Assembly (NCBI RefSeq): GCF_002304005.1
Contig: NZ_MRCQ01000002.1
Coordinates: forward strand, 186,001-250,000
Length of the DNA: 64,000 nucleotides
Source of the DNA: Flavobacterium sp. ACN6
GTDB lineage: Bacteria; Bacteroidota; Bacteroidia; Flavobacteriales; Flavobacteriaceae
Reading direction: 5' to 3'
Part shown: piece by piece, positions 55,846 through 64,000 of the stretch
Layout: each line of letters starts with the position of its first letter
Position numbering within the stretch: the first letter of the stretch is position 1
Made by a program: the position numbers and the translations under genes
Notes under the pieces: generated by a model
Told to the model about the DNA's origin: nothing
What the model saw: only the letters and a program-made list of their open reading frames with translations
Database searches by the model: none

Positions 55846-56869
55846 AACCTATAATTTCTGTTTTAATATGTTTCGAATTAAAATATTGAATTGCAGCATT
55901 GTAATTTTCACGTTTTCCTGATAACTCAATCAGCATTACACCAAAATTAACTTCACCAGCCTGATCCATTTGAGCGCTTACAATTTTAAAATCAGTATCA
56001 AAAAGTCTGGAAACTTCTGAGATCACAGGTTCGTTTACCGACTTTCCTGTCATTTCCAATTTCAATAACGGATTCAAAGTTCCGTCGTCTTCTTGTTTTA
56101 ATTTTTCCTGATAAACCGCTGGGATATCAATATGCAAGGAAGAAGAAATAAATTCTCTGGTTAATTCATGTTTCGGATCTGCAAAAATCTCGCCCACACT
56201 TCCCTGCTCTATTAGTTTTCCGTGGCTAATTACAGCCACTTCATCACAAATAGATTTTACAACTTCCATTTGGTGCGTAATCAGTAAAACTGTAATATTT
56301 AAACGTTTATTAATATCTTTCAGCAAATTCAAAATAGATCTTGTAGTTGCAGGATCTAAAGCGCTTGTTGCTTCATCACATAATAGTACTTTCGGATTAT
56401 TCGCCAAAGTTCTTGCAATTGCAACACGCTGTTTCTGACCTCCAGAAAGACTTGCAGGATAATCGTTTGCTTTTTCGGCTAAACCAACTAATTGCAGTAA
56501 TTCTAAAACTCTGTTTTTAATTTCTGCTTTTGAAGTTCCTGCAAGTTCCAATGGAAAAGCAACATTTTCGAAAACAGTTCGTGAAGAAAGCAGATTAAAA
56601 TGCTGAAAAATCATTCCGATTTGTCTTCTTTCGATCGCCAATTCTGAATTTGATAATTGCATTAAAGCTTTACCGTCTACAATAATTTCTCCCGAAGTTG
56701 GTCTTTCCAATAAATTCACACAGCGAATCAAAGTACTTTTTCCAGCTCCCGAAGTTCCAATTACACCAAAAATTTTCCCCGGCGGAACTGTAAGCGAGAC
56801 ATCAGACAAAGCAGCAACAATCCTGTCTTTCTGATGAAACGTTTTGGTAACATTTTTTAATTCAATCAT
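55838..56869 (-). CDS. metN: Methionine ABC transporter ATP-binding protein
   Basis: The 343-residue ATPase has Walker [10 protein letters not shown] (about 38-46), signature LSGGQKQRV (about 140-148), Walker [13 protein letters not shown] and a C-terminal NIL domain (about 265-343). In MetN, NIL binds methionine and inhibits transport. It is the first structural gene. A leader peptide and terminator upstream suggest attenuation. Confidence 0.94.
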   Translation of the reverse strand: MIELKNVTKTFHQKDRIVAALSDVSLTVPPGKIFGVIGTSGAGKSTLIRCVNLLERPTSGEIIVDGKALMQLSNSELAIERRQIGMIFQHFNLLSSRTVFENVAFPLELAGTSKAEIKNRVLELLQLVGLAEKANDYPASLSGGQKQRVAIARTLANNPKVLLCDEATSALDPATTRSILNLLKDINKRLNITVLLITHQMEVVKSICDEVAVISHGKLIEQGSVGEIFADPKHELTREFISSSLHIDIPAVYQEKLKQEDDGTLNPLLKLEMTGKSVNEPVISEVSRLFDTDFKIVSAQMDQAGEVNFGVMLIELSGKRENYNAAIQYFNSKHIKTEIIGYV

Positions 56870-56891
56870 TATTTAACTAAGTTTTAAAATC

Positions 56892-56925
56892 AAAAAAGCC
56901 TTTCAAAGTTATGAAAGGCTTTTTT
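56892..56925 (-). terminator. Leader terminator upstream of metN
   Basis: The 14-bp stem (AAAAAAGCCTTTCA/TGAAAGGCTTTTTT) with a 6-nt loop lies 23 nt before the metN ATG and 15 nt after the leader peptide stop. It would end transcription before metN unless opened. Its 5' arm and loop contain TTTCATAAC, fully complementary to GTTATGAAA in the leader ORF. Confidence 0.92.
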
Positions 56926-56940
56926 CGAAATAAATATCAT

Positions 56941-57036
56941 TTATATATAAGCCAGATCAATAAGTTTCATAACAGCGTCACAGCACATCATACTGCAGCT
57001 ATAATAATTCTTCATATTCTGGTTACTATTTTTCAT
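56941..57036 (-). CDS. Methionine/cysteine-rich leader peptide of metNIQ
   Basis: The 31-codon ORF starts at the ATG at 57036 and stops at 56941. Eight of 31 residues are sulfur amino acids: Met at 1, 8, 16, 17 and 23, and Cys at 14, 18 and 19; the run CSMMCC (14-19) concentrates them. The start is only 8 nt after a TAAATTTG promoter element, so the mRNA is nearly leaderless. Codons 22-24 (GTT ATG AAA) are complementary over nine bases to the metN leader terminator. This fits ribosome-mediated attenuation by Met or Cys starvation. It is not a known Rfam element to my knowledge. Confidence 0.82.
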   Translation of the reverse strand: MKNSNQNMKNYYSCSMMCCDAVMKLIDLAYI

Positions 57037-57044
57037 TGTCGCTG

Positions 57045-57052
57045 CAAATTTA
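57045..57052 (-). promoter_or_regulatory. -7 promoter element TAAATTTG of metNIQ leader
   Basis: This perfect TAnnTTTG lies 8 nt from the leader peptide start. It sets the operon's transcription start just before the leader ORF. Confidence 0.7.
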
Positions 57053-57131
57053 AGTAGTTATTTTTAATTTTTCTGTAAAAACTGTCAAAACTTTTATTAG
57101 CCTATCAATGTAGTAGGTTTTTTAGGTGTTT

Positions 57132-57302
57132 CAAATTCCAAATTCCAAATTCCAAATTCCAAATTCCAAACTCCAAATTCCAAATTCCAAATTCCAAATT
57201 CCAAATTCTAAATTCCAAACTCCAAATTCTAAACTCCAAAATCCAAAATCCAAATTCTAAATAAAAAATTCCAAATTCCAATTGATTTTGGAATTTGGAA
57301 TT
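57132..57302. repeat. AAATTCC heptamer array with terminal hairpin
   Basis: About 18 AAATTCC-type units run from 57132 to about 57260, then a hairpin (57268-57302; AATTCCAAATTCCAA and its complement) faces the downstream end of the lipoprotein gene, which is itself followed by GGGGTTAAAACCCC. Confidence 0.9.
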
Positions 57303-57333
57303 TGAAATTTGTTTTTTTTTGGGGTTTTAACCC

Positions 57334-58338
57334 CTAATTATTCTGCTCTGCAATTGATGCTTTATTCAGTTTTATAATTCTGATTTTTTTATTGGTATTT
57401 TCCGATAGAAAAATGAGATCATTCAGCTGCGCCGTTCCAACAATAGTTCCGAAGGCATTTTGACCTAAAATATCTGATGCGTTAACCACGGCTTTAGCAT
57501 TCTTTTTCATGAAATCTTCTTTTGGATATAATCTTAAATAAGAAACGTTTCCAACATTTTCTGATGTCACTGCCCAGTCAGAACTAAAACTAACCGAAAT
57601 TGGTTTTACATCTAAAAACTGCATTTTTTCTGGCTCTATTGGTGTGGTAAGCGACTTTGCTGCATTTGCTTTAATATTGGCAATATTATAATACAAATAA
57701 CTTTTTGCATCTCTTCCGGCTACTACGAGATTGCCGTCATAAACATCCATTGAATATACTTCTGTATAGCCATTTAATGTATTTAATTTGGCAATTGGTT
57801 CTAAATTCCAGTTGCTTGTCTCGGTAATCTGCGCCGTTTCGAAAACTTTTATGGACTTTTCTTTTTCTTTTACAAATACCAATCCGTCTTTAACCACTAC
57901 GCCAAAAACGTGTACAAAAGTCTGCCACCATTGGCCGTTTCCAACAGTGCTTATTCCTGCATTGGTCACTTCATCAAATACAAACAACCTTGATTCGGTG
58001 CTTCCCAAATAAATACGTCCTTTGTCAACCGCAACCGAAGTCAGACTCGTTAACGGAATTGTTGTTGTTCCTTTTGTGTATTCTTTAATGGTTTTGATAT
58101 GCGCGAATGTAACCGCATTAAAAATTTCTAAAACATTGCCGTTAACAACATATAATTTTTCGTTAGAAACGGCTATTCCTTTAGGATCAAATGCTTCAGT
58201 GCTTCCAGGTATATTTTGTGCAGTTAATGTTGCTTCATCGGTTGGATAATAGTACTCATAATTTTTAGATTCGAGCTCGTCTTTACTGCAATTGCTAAAA
58301 AAGCAAAGTAGAAGAATTAGGGGCAAAATATGTTTCAT
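57334..58338 (-). CDS. Propeller-like secreted lipoprotein
   Basis: The 334-residue protein starts at the ATG at 58338 (MKHILPLILLLCFFSNCSKDE, lipobox FFSNC). The body shows repeated beta-propeller strands such as DPKGIAVSNEKLYVVNGNVLEIF, LTSVAVDKGRIYLGSTESRLFVF and VYSMDVYDGNLVVAGRD, like NHL/YncE propellers. It directly follows a metzincin-like lipoprotein gene and probably works with it at the cell surface. No ligand is predicted. Confidence 0.78.
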   Translation of the reverse strand: MKHILPLILLLCFFSNCSKDELESKNYEYYYPTDEATLTAQNIPGSTEAFDPKGIAVSNEKLYVVNGNVLEIFNAVTFAHIKTIKEYTKGTTTIPLTSLTSVAVDKGRIYLGSTESRLFVFDEVTNAGISTVGNGQWWQTFVHVFGVVVKDGLVFVKEKEKSIKVFETAQITETSNWNLEPIAKLNTLNGYTEVYSMDVYDGNLVVAGRDAKSYLYYNIANIKANAAKSLTTPIEPEKMQFLDVKPISVSFSSDWAVTSENVGNVSYLRLYPKEDFMKKNAKAVVNASDILGQNAFGTIVGTAQLNDLIFLSENTNKKIRIIKLNKASIAEQNN

Positions 58339-58352
58339 GTCTCTTTTATATT

Positions 58353-59564
58353 TTAATTCCATTTTCCTTCGCCTTTATATTTCAGCAAAAATGGATTTTT
58401 TGGATTAACGGTAAATACTGGTTTTTTATACGTTCCTTTTACGTAAGTTGTTTTACTGTAGGTTTTTAAAACTTCCGGATCTGTAAAAGGAAGATCATTG
58501 ATATGAATCAAATACTTATAAAAATGAGTCAGCATTTCCTGCTGGCCTCCGCCTTCACCGCTGTTTGCTAAATTACTGCTGTGGTTAAAACCAATATGAT
58601 GCGAATACTCGTGTGACCAAACTGACATCTCTCCTACCCAATGTCCAGTTACATATCCAGACTCCCATTGCGAAGCCAAAGCGCCTCCACCCCAAGCAGA
58701 ATCGCCACCAACCATCGCCATATAAACGGTTCTTTTGTCAAGGTAATTCCAGTATATTTTTTCAATTTCTTCTTTTGGAAGATAATCGTAAACGCCGTCA
58801 ACGTCATCGGCATTTCCGTGCCAGTTCAAAGCGCCGTTTATTGCCGTTCCTGCCAGCGCAGCCTGCTCTTCTTTGTATTTGTCAAAATTGATAAAAGTGC
58901 TGTAATACAAAGGATGACTTAAGGCATAAGAATAATTAATAATCATGGTAATCGCTTCTTTGGCCAAAACTGGATTCATGGGAAGAAATTTTCCTAATTC
59001 ATTAATATGATACCCATCGTGAAACTGAACTAAATGATTGGATTTTATTTTTTTGATTTTTTGAAATAATGGATCTTCTGATTCTACCGAAAATTCAATT
59101 GCTCCAGAAGAAAATCCTTCAATTTTATCAATGGTTACTGTATTTCCTGTTTCTAACAAATAGTCGTTTTTCTGATCTGTCAAAGGAATTTTATGAAAGG
59201 AACGATGAAAAGCTGGTATTTTTGAAAAACTGTAAATCAAGAAACGTTTATCGTAATTAGGCAGTTTCGCATAAATCTTGACATCTGAAAGTCCGACTGG
59301 CGAATACAGCGAAACTTGTACAGAATCTTTTCCTTTTTGAATAACCTGAAGCGGTTCGTTTACTCTAAACCAACGATCTGTTTTGTCGTACATTCTGGCA
59401 GGATCTTCATCATCTGCAAACATTGTCAATGGGTGGTTTTCTGCGGGCAAAGCTGTGGCATCAATGCTCGGCAGGTAGTTTGGCTGGTACGAATCTGCGT
59501 CGTCACTGCAGCCAAAAAGTATACTTGCAAAAATTACAAGTAAATAGTAGTGGGGTTTTCTCAT
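58353..59564 (-). CDS. Metzincin-like zinc metalloprotease lipoprotein
   Basis: The 403-residue lipoprotein (FASILFGCSDD lipobox) has the zinc motif HEYSHHIGFNH (HExxHxxGxxH) followed by SGEGGGQQEMLTHFYKYL. The surrounding sequence (DYLPKEEIEKIYWNYLDKRTVYMAMVGGDSAWGGG) is unlike well-known protease families I can name. It lies 14 nt upstream of the propeller lipoprotein, in one operon. Confidence 0.82.
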   Translation of the reverse strand: MRKPHYYLLVIFASILFGCSDDADSYQPNYLPSIDATALPAENHPLTMFADDEDPARMYDKTDRWFRVNEPLQVIQKGKDSVQVSLYSPVGLSDVKIYAKLPNYDKRFLIYSFSKIPAFHRSFHKIPLTDQKNDYLLETGNTVTIDKIEGFSSGAIEFSVESEDPLFQKIKKIKSNHLVQFHDGYHINELGKFLPMNPVLAKEAITMIINYSYALSHPLYYSTFINFDKYKEEQAALAGTAINGALNWHGNADDVDGVYDYLPKEEIEKIYWNYLDKRTVYMAMVGGDSAWGGGALASQWESGYVTGHWVGEMSVWSHEYSHHIGFNHSSNLANSGEGGGQQEMLTHFYKYLIHINDLPFTDPEVLKTYSKTTYVKGTYKKPVFTVNPKNPFLLKYKGEGKWN

Positions 59565-59707
59565 TTAAGTAAGTAGGTTTGGGGTTAAATAATTTATACA
59601 AAACTATCAATATGCTTTTTAAAAACAAGTATATTGAAAGAAAAGTATGTATTTAAAATATACTAAAAGTAAGTTTTACCAAACACAACAATACTTATAA
59701 GTCAGAT

Positions 59708-60850
59708 TTAAAAGCTTATATCTAATTTATTTTGGGTTAAATCTAAAGTTTCGATTTTGGATAAATCAGCATTAAATTTTACAAATGCTGCAGGAAAACC
59801 CACTTTTATTTTTCCGAATTTATCTTGCATTCCAATTGCAGCAGCAACTCTTGTTGTAGCCATTTTTACAGCTTCATCTGCAGCAACATGGAGATGGTTA
59901 TAAGCATTTTGCACTGCTTCTGCCATTGATATTGCAGCGCCAGCCAAATTGCCGTCTTCATTTCTATAAAAACCATTTTCTAAATGAGCATCAAAATTAT
60001 CCCATTTAAAATTGGAAACTTTTCGCCCTAAAAATGTAGCATCGCTGATAAGAAAGAATTTATCTTTTTTTAACTGATACGCCACTTTTGCAGCTGCATA
60101 ATCGCAATGTACGCCGTCTAGAATTACTGGACCATAGACTTCGTCATTTTCAAAAACAGCGCCAACCAAACCTGGTTCACGATGTCCAAACTGCGTCATG
60201 GCATTAAACAAATGGGTTACGAGTTTTATGCCTTTGGCAAAATACTGCTGTGCTTCTTTGTGGGTAATTGTAGAATGTCCTATTGAAATGGTAATACCAC
60301 TTTCGATCAGCATATTGTGCTGTTCATCGGTAAAACATTCTGGGGCAATTGTAATTAGTTTTATTACGTCTTTTCCATGCTTGATAATTTCTTCGAGTTC
60401 TGCATTGGTTGGTTTTCGAACTTGATCAATACTGTGCGCGCCGCGTCTTAACGGATTTAAAAATGGTCCTTCTAAATGCATTCCAATAACACCGTTATTA
60501 TGCTTTTGTCTATACTGACGAACCGCTTCAATTCCTTTTAATATGGTTTCGTTTGAAGAAGAAATTAAACAAGGTAAAACATGTGTTGTTCCATATTTTA
60601 AACTGGAGTCGTAAATATCCTGAATCGTTTCTTCGTTTGGAGTCTGACTGAAATAATACTTTTCGCCTCCATTAATCTGAATATCTATAAATCCTGCCGC
60701 AATATGACTTCCTCCAAGATCAATTTGCTCCATACCAGTTGGAATCTGTTTTTGTACCGAAATAATTTTTCCGTTTTCTACAACGACAACTCCATTTTCG
60801 ATTATTTCGTCACCAGTATGCACGACAGCATTTACGATTGCTTGTTTCAT
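59708..60850 (-). CDS. nagA: N-acetylglucosamine-6-phosphate deacetylase
   Basis: The 380-residue amidohydrolase has GFIDIQINGG, GMHLEGPFLNPLRRGAHS, a KLVTHLFNAMTQFGHREPGLVGA stretch and LISDATFLG, all diagnostic for NagA. It removes acetate from GlcNAc-6-P in amino-sugar catabolism or recycling. No other nag genes adjoin. Confidence 0.92.
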   Translation of the reverse strand: MKQAIVNAVVHTGDEIIENGVVVVENGKIISVQKQIPTGMEQIDLGGSHIAAGFIDIQINGGEKYYFSQTPNEETIQDIYDSSLKYGTTHVLPCLISSSNETILKGIEAVRQYRQKHNNGVIGMHLEGPFLNPLRRGAHSIDQVRKPTNAELEEIIKHGKDVIKLITIAPECFTDEQHNMLIESGITISIGHSTITHKEAQQYFAKGIKLVTHLFNAMTQFGHREPGLVGAVFENDEVYGPVILDGVHCDYAAAKVAYQLKKDKFFLISDATFLGRKVSNFKWDNFDAHLENGFYRNEDGNLAGAAISMAEAVQNAYNHLHVAADEAVKMATTRVAAAIGMQDKFGKIKVGFPAAFVKFNADLSKIETLDLTQNKLDISF

Positions 60851-60953
60851 GTTTATTTATTTCTTTTATTTTCTTCTTTCAAATTTAATGAGTAAGATTG
60901 AATTAATCTTTTGAAAGGCAAATAAAAATAAAGAATAGAAATAAAAAAGCACT

Positions 60954-61757
60954 TTAATCTGCCCCTCCGTCGACGCTGTCAAATGTTTCGCGTTCTTTAG
61001 GTTTAACGCTGTATTTTAACGAAAACATTGGTCCGTAATAAACATCAAATTGAGTTCCGTTGGTACGCAGCTGCATTTGTCCTATCACACCTGCTAAAAA
61101 ATGAAGGTTTGGCGTAATTCCGGCGCTATAATAAACGGAAAGCCTAAAAATATCAAAATGTTCGTCTGCGTAATCTTTGGAAGCAAATTTGAGCATAAGT
61201 TCTGTGTAGTAGCCTATATTTGGCGCTAAAAAAATAGGTTTTGTACTGCTTTGACTTAAAAAATGATTAACACCAAACCGCGCTCTTAATCTAGGAATAG
61301 TTTGATGATTTCCATTTCTGTCATCGAAAAATTTAGTTTCAAAACGCACTTGTTCAAATATTGATCCTCTGGGCATATTCTGCGTAAATGTCCCCATAAC
61401 TATAAGTCTGTTTTCGAGAGTTTTATAGTTACCTGCTTCATCAACTGCATATTTTTGGTTGTGCGCATAGCCCAGCCACAATTTAAGATTTTTAAACCCT
61501 GAATAAATAAGCCACGGTCTTATTACTTTTCGCTGTGTGTATTCAAAAGGATTATCATTAGTGTAAGTTCCTTGCGTAACCAGCTGTACATCTGCCTGAC
61601 CGCTGAGATGCCATTTTTCAATTAACGGAAAAGCAACATCAACCTCTTCTATAGAGGCAGGAATAAAACCAATTGAATAAGGCGCATCTTGTGCTTTTAA
61701 AATCTGTGCAAAGATTGTACAGCATAACAAAACCAAACTTCTCTTTAATAAATCCAT
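60954..61757 (-). CDS. DUF2490 outer-membrane protein
   Basis: The 267-residue exported protein starts at the ATG at 61757 (MDLLKRSLVLLCCTIFAQILKAQ). The beta-strand-rich body has WHLSGQADVQLVTQG, FRLSVYYSAGITPNLHFLAGVIGQMQL and IRPWLIYSGFKNLKLWLGY, typical of DUF2490 porin-like barrels. No function is known. The TTG upstream at 61781 is less likely as a start. Confidence 0.75.
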   Translation of the reverse strand: MDLLKRSLVLLCCTIFAQILKAQDAPYSIGFIPASIEEVDVAFPLIEKWHLSGQADVQLVTQGTYTNDNPFEYTQRKVIRPWLIYSGFKNLKLWLGYAHNQKYAVDEAGNYKTLENRLIVMGTFTQNMPRGSIFEQVRFETKFFDDRNGNHQTIPRLRARFGVNHFLSQSSTKPIFLAPNIGYYTELMLKFASKDYADEHFDIFRLSVYYSAGITPNLHFLAGVIGQMQLRTNGTQFDVYYGPMFSLKYSVKPKERETFDSVDGGAD

Positions 61758-61883
61758 AGCACGTAAAGTTTTAATTTTCAATTAAAAACAGAAATAAAAA
61801 GCCCGGATCAAATTTAAAGAAACAACCTAAACACAATTTAAAAAAGCTGTTGCATATTATAATATGGAACAATTTTTACAGCT

Positions 61884-61920
61884 AAAAAAAAAGCTTCAGA
61901 AAAATATCTGAAGCTTTTTT
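61884..61920. terminator. Terminator hairpin
   Basis: Arms AAGCTTCAGA and TCTGAAGCTT with flanking A and T tracts lie between the DUF2490 gene and the TolC-like gene; being symmetrical, it could act on either strand. Confidence 0.85.
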
Positions 61921-61978
61921 GAAATTAAATTCTGAAAATTAATATAGTACAGTCATCGCCAACTGTATATTTTATGTG

Positions 61979-63376
61979 TTAATCTGGATTGGCCAGTATT
62001 TTGTACAATTCGGCATTCGAAATATAAAACTGGTTCTCTAAAGTAATCTGCGAAAGCTTCGCACTTACCAGATTATTTTCTCTTGAATTGATTAAGAAAA
62101 TCGAACTTTCTCCAAAAGAAAACAGTTTTTCTTCTGAGCTTAACATGGTCATATAATCGTTAACCAGATTATCGATTACGTTTTTCTGTTTTCTCAAAGA
62201 GGCAATTTCGGTTTGCTGCGCCTTTATTTTATTTTTAAGTTCTAGTCGCTGCTGTCCAATATCAAATTGCAGATCTTGAATTTTAATTTTAGCCATTTTT
62301 AAATTTCCACGCTCTTTTCTCAAGAAAATAGGGAAACTAAAATCGACATTAAACTTATAATCATCTGCATTAAAAGTGTTCCAATATTGAGGTTCTGATA
62401 TGTAGTTGTACCCAACATTTACCTTTGGCAGTAATGAATTGGCTTTCAACTGTCGGTTTACTTCCAGAATCGACATTTTAGTTTCTAAAGATTGAATTTT
62501 CGGATGTGAGTCCAGCGATTCAACATCAACCATCATGGCATCTGTTCGTAAAGTTTCTTCAATGGTCTGACCTAAATTCTGCTCTGGTTTTACCATTTCG
62601 CCCAATTCAACAGGAACATTTTCAATCCATAAATAATTAGCCAAATTTAGTTTTGCCTTTGCTAGTTTTAATTTTCCATTTTCAAAATTTAGTTCTCTGT
62701 TTCTTACGGTAATTCTGGCTTCTACGCTGTCAATTGCAGGAGAATCTCCAGACTCAATTAATTTCTTAACTCCAGAAAAACGAGTACTTGCAAAGCCTAA
62801 ATAATTCTTATACAGTTCAGCTTCGTTGTAGCTTTTTCTCCATTCGAAATAAGCTTCACTTGCTTTGTACAAAACGGCAATTGCTTTTAATTTTCGTTCG
62901 GCATCGCTTAATTTTACTTGAAGTTTTCCTTCTCGAACATCGGCCATTCTCTGATTAATAAACATTCCCTGACCTAAAGCCACACTGATTCCAAGCGAAG
63001 TTAATCCCGCTTCGGGCGTACGATTCTGCGGATTGTAATATTCTCCGTCCGTATCATCAAAACCAGCTTTGATCTCAATTCCATACCAAGTTGGAATTTT
63101 AAAACTGCTGTTTAATAATGAATAATATTCTGTTCCTTTAAATTCTTTCTTACTGTAATCTACTTCAATTTTCGGATCAAATCCACCGCGCGCTGCCATT
63201 AATTGGGCCTGTGCACTTGTCACTTCCAGATTAGCTTGTTTTACGAGCGGATGGTATTTTTTTACATATCCCAAAAACTCGCTGAAACTCAATTCTTCTT
63301 CATTAAAGTTTTGACTTTGAAGCGAAGAAAAACTCAGCAGAAATAAGAAAGAAAGCAATTTTACAAGATTTCTCAT
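61979..63376 (-). CDS. TolC-family outer-membrane efflux protein
   Basis: The 465-residue protein starts at the ATG at 63376 with a signal peptide (MRNLVKLLSFLFLLSFSSLQSQ). It shows two OEP repeats with LSFSEFLGYVKKYHPLVKQANLEVTSAQAQLMAA and helical hairpins ending AELYKILANPD. It forms the outer-membrane channel of a tripartite pump with the HlyD-like protein whose stop codon is 1 nt upstream. Confidence 0.9.
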   Translation of the reverse strand: MRNLVKLLSFLFLLSFSSLQSQNFNEEELSFSEFLGYVKKYHPLVKQANLEVTSAQAQLMAARGGFDPKIEVDYSKKEFKGTEYYSLLNSSFKIPTWYGIEIKAGFDDTDGEYYNPQNRTPEAGLTSLGISVALGQGMFINQRMADVREGKLQVKLSDAERKLKAIAVLYKASEAYFEWRKSYNEAELYKNYLGFASTRFSGVKKLIESGDSPAIDSVEARITVRNRELNFENGKLKLAKAKLNLANYLWIENVPVELGEMVKPEQNLGQTIEETLRTDAMMVDVESLDSHPKIQSLETKMSILEVNRQLKANSLLPKVNVGYNYISEPQYWNTFNADDYKFNVDFSFPIFLRKERGNLKMAKIKIQDLQFDIGQQRLELKNKIKAQQTEIASLRKQKNVIDNLVNDYMTMLSSEEKLFSFGESSIFLINSRENNLVSAKLSQITLENQFYISNAELYKILANPD

Positions 63377-63377
63377 T

Positions 63378-64000
63378 TTATTTTTTCTCCTTTCCTTTTG
63401 CTTCTTTTTCACCTGAATTATAATAATTTGGAGGAAAACCATTTAGGTTTCGCCAAACTTCATACCATACAGAAACGGTTTCCAGCAATGCAATACTTTG
63501 CGCACCAGCACCAATACTTAATTCTTTCGGCCAATGACGGTCTTTTCCGTCTGGCGAAATCAAGACTCTGTATTTTCCGTTTGCACTAATAAAGTTTTCG
63601 ATCGCTACTACTTTTCCGCCATACGTTCCGTAGGATAATCCCGGCCATCCAGAAAATACAATTCGAGGCCATCCGTCAAACCATACACGAACTTTTGCAC
63701 CACGGTGCACCAACGGTAAATCGATAGGATCTACATAAGTTTCTACTGCAATATCATAACTCGATGGCATAATGCTTACTACTGGAGTTCCTTCTTTAAT
63801 AGTTTCTCCAAGACCTGCCAATAAAGCACGGTTGACATAACCGCTCTGAGGCGCTGTAATATAATATAAACCGTTTCTTAATCTATAATTCGTATATTGA
63901 TTTTCCAGTTTATTTACCTGCGCTTCTGTATCATATTGTGTACTTAATGCTGTAAATTTATCACTTCTTGATTTTGATATTTTTTCAGCGTATTCGGCAG
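63378..64000 (-). CDS. HlyD-family membrane fusion protein, partial
   Basis: Only the C-terminal 206 codons lie in the window; the frame continues past 64000. LYYITAPQSGYVNRALLAGLGETIKEGTPVVSIMP is the lipoyl/barrel-sandwich half of HlyD-type adaptors. The tail ends Lys/Glu-rich. With TolC it makes an export pump; the inner-membrane partner is presumably beyond the window. Confidence 0.85.
   Translation of the reverse strand, partial: AEYAEKISKSRSDKFTALSTQYDTEAQVNKLENQYTNYRLRNGLYYITAPQSGYVNRALLAGLGETIKEGTPVVSIMPSSYDIAVETYVDPIDLPLVHRGAKVRVWFDGWPRIVFSGWPGLSYGTYGGKVVAIENFISANGKYRVLISPDGKDRHWPKELSIGAGAQSIALLETVSVWYEVWRNLNGFPPNYYNSGEKEAKGKEKK

Noticed and set aside
56870..57060. SAM riboswitch upstream of metN
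   Set aside because: The conserved S-box blocks are missing; a leader ORF and terminator are there instead.
58613..58922. Two + strand ORFs inside the metzincin lipoprotein gene
   Set aside because: They are antisense to an intact gene containing a full zinc motif.

Overview
The window looks like a chromosome segment of a Flavobacterium-type member of the Bacteroidetes. It is AT-rich, ribosome binding sites are weak or absent, and many genes are preceded by the Bacteroidetes -7 promoter element TAnnTTTG. It carries a SusC/SusD pair with a FecR/ECF-sigma switch, several TonB-dependent receptors, DUF-type secreted lipoproteins, and a tmRNA whose tag ends in YALAA.

Layout. 1-22,000 is mostly core genome: mnmD (partial), ilvE, a MazG-like pyrophosphohydrolase, an ECF sigma cassette with an anti-sigma-like and a Spy-like protein, a Ycf48-like propeller, a low-complexity secreted protein, kup, an RsmB/NSUN-type methyltransferase, menE with a CPBP protease, arsC, an outer-membrane beta-barrel receptor, a small membrane protein missed by length filters, fumC, an alanine/saccharopine-dehydrogenase-like enzyme and a serine hydrolase. 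22,207-22,603 is ssrA (tmRNA). Immediately behind it, 22,870-31,770 is a very AT-rich accessory island. Its left part is a sce7725/T4-beta-like plus sce7726 nuclease-like pair on the + strand. Its right part is a minus-strand four-gene operon: a Lamassu/ABC-3C-type trio (Cap4-like nuclease, middle component, Rad50-like ATPase) followed 22 nt later by an Mrr-nuclease/STAND-NTPase protein. A small, possibly frameshifted gene closes the island. No integrase or duplicated att site was found.

31,900-42,050 is a SusCD-type uptake locus with sigma factor, FecR anti-sigma factor, STN-containing SusC receptor, SusD lipoprotein, a large zinc metalloprotease and a DUF3347 protein. 42,140-50,000 holds a class V aminotransferase and a TlpA-like thioredoxin downstream of a SAM-I riboswitch, a small lipoprotein, and a TonB receptor divergent from a MocR-type regulator. 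50,000-53,905 carries the NHEJ genes ligD and ku in convergent orientation. 54,270-57,050 is metNIQ. A methionine/cysteine-rich 31-codon leader peptide precedes it, followed by a strong terminator and a complementary antiterminator segment, so this looks like a ribosome-mediated attenuator. The rest is a pair of secreted lipoproteins (one a metzincin-like protease), nagA, a DUF2490 protein, and a TolC/HlyD efflux pair that runs off the window.

A second striking theme is intergenic. At least six intergenic regions, most beginning right after stop codons, are filled with tandem arrays of different motifs that share an exact 7-bp (or 15-bp) period. Three convergent junctions carry mirror-image copies. 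All function calls come from reading motifs by eye. No database search was possible.
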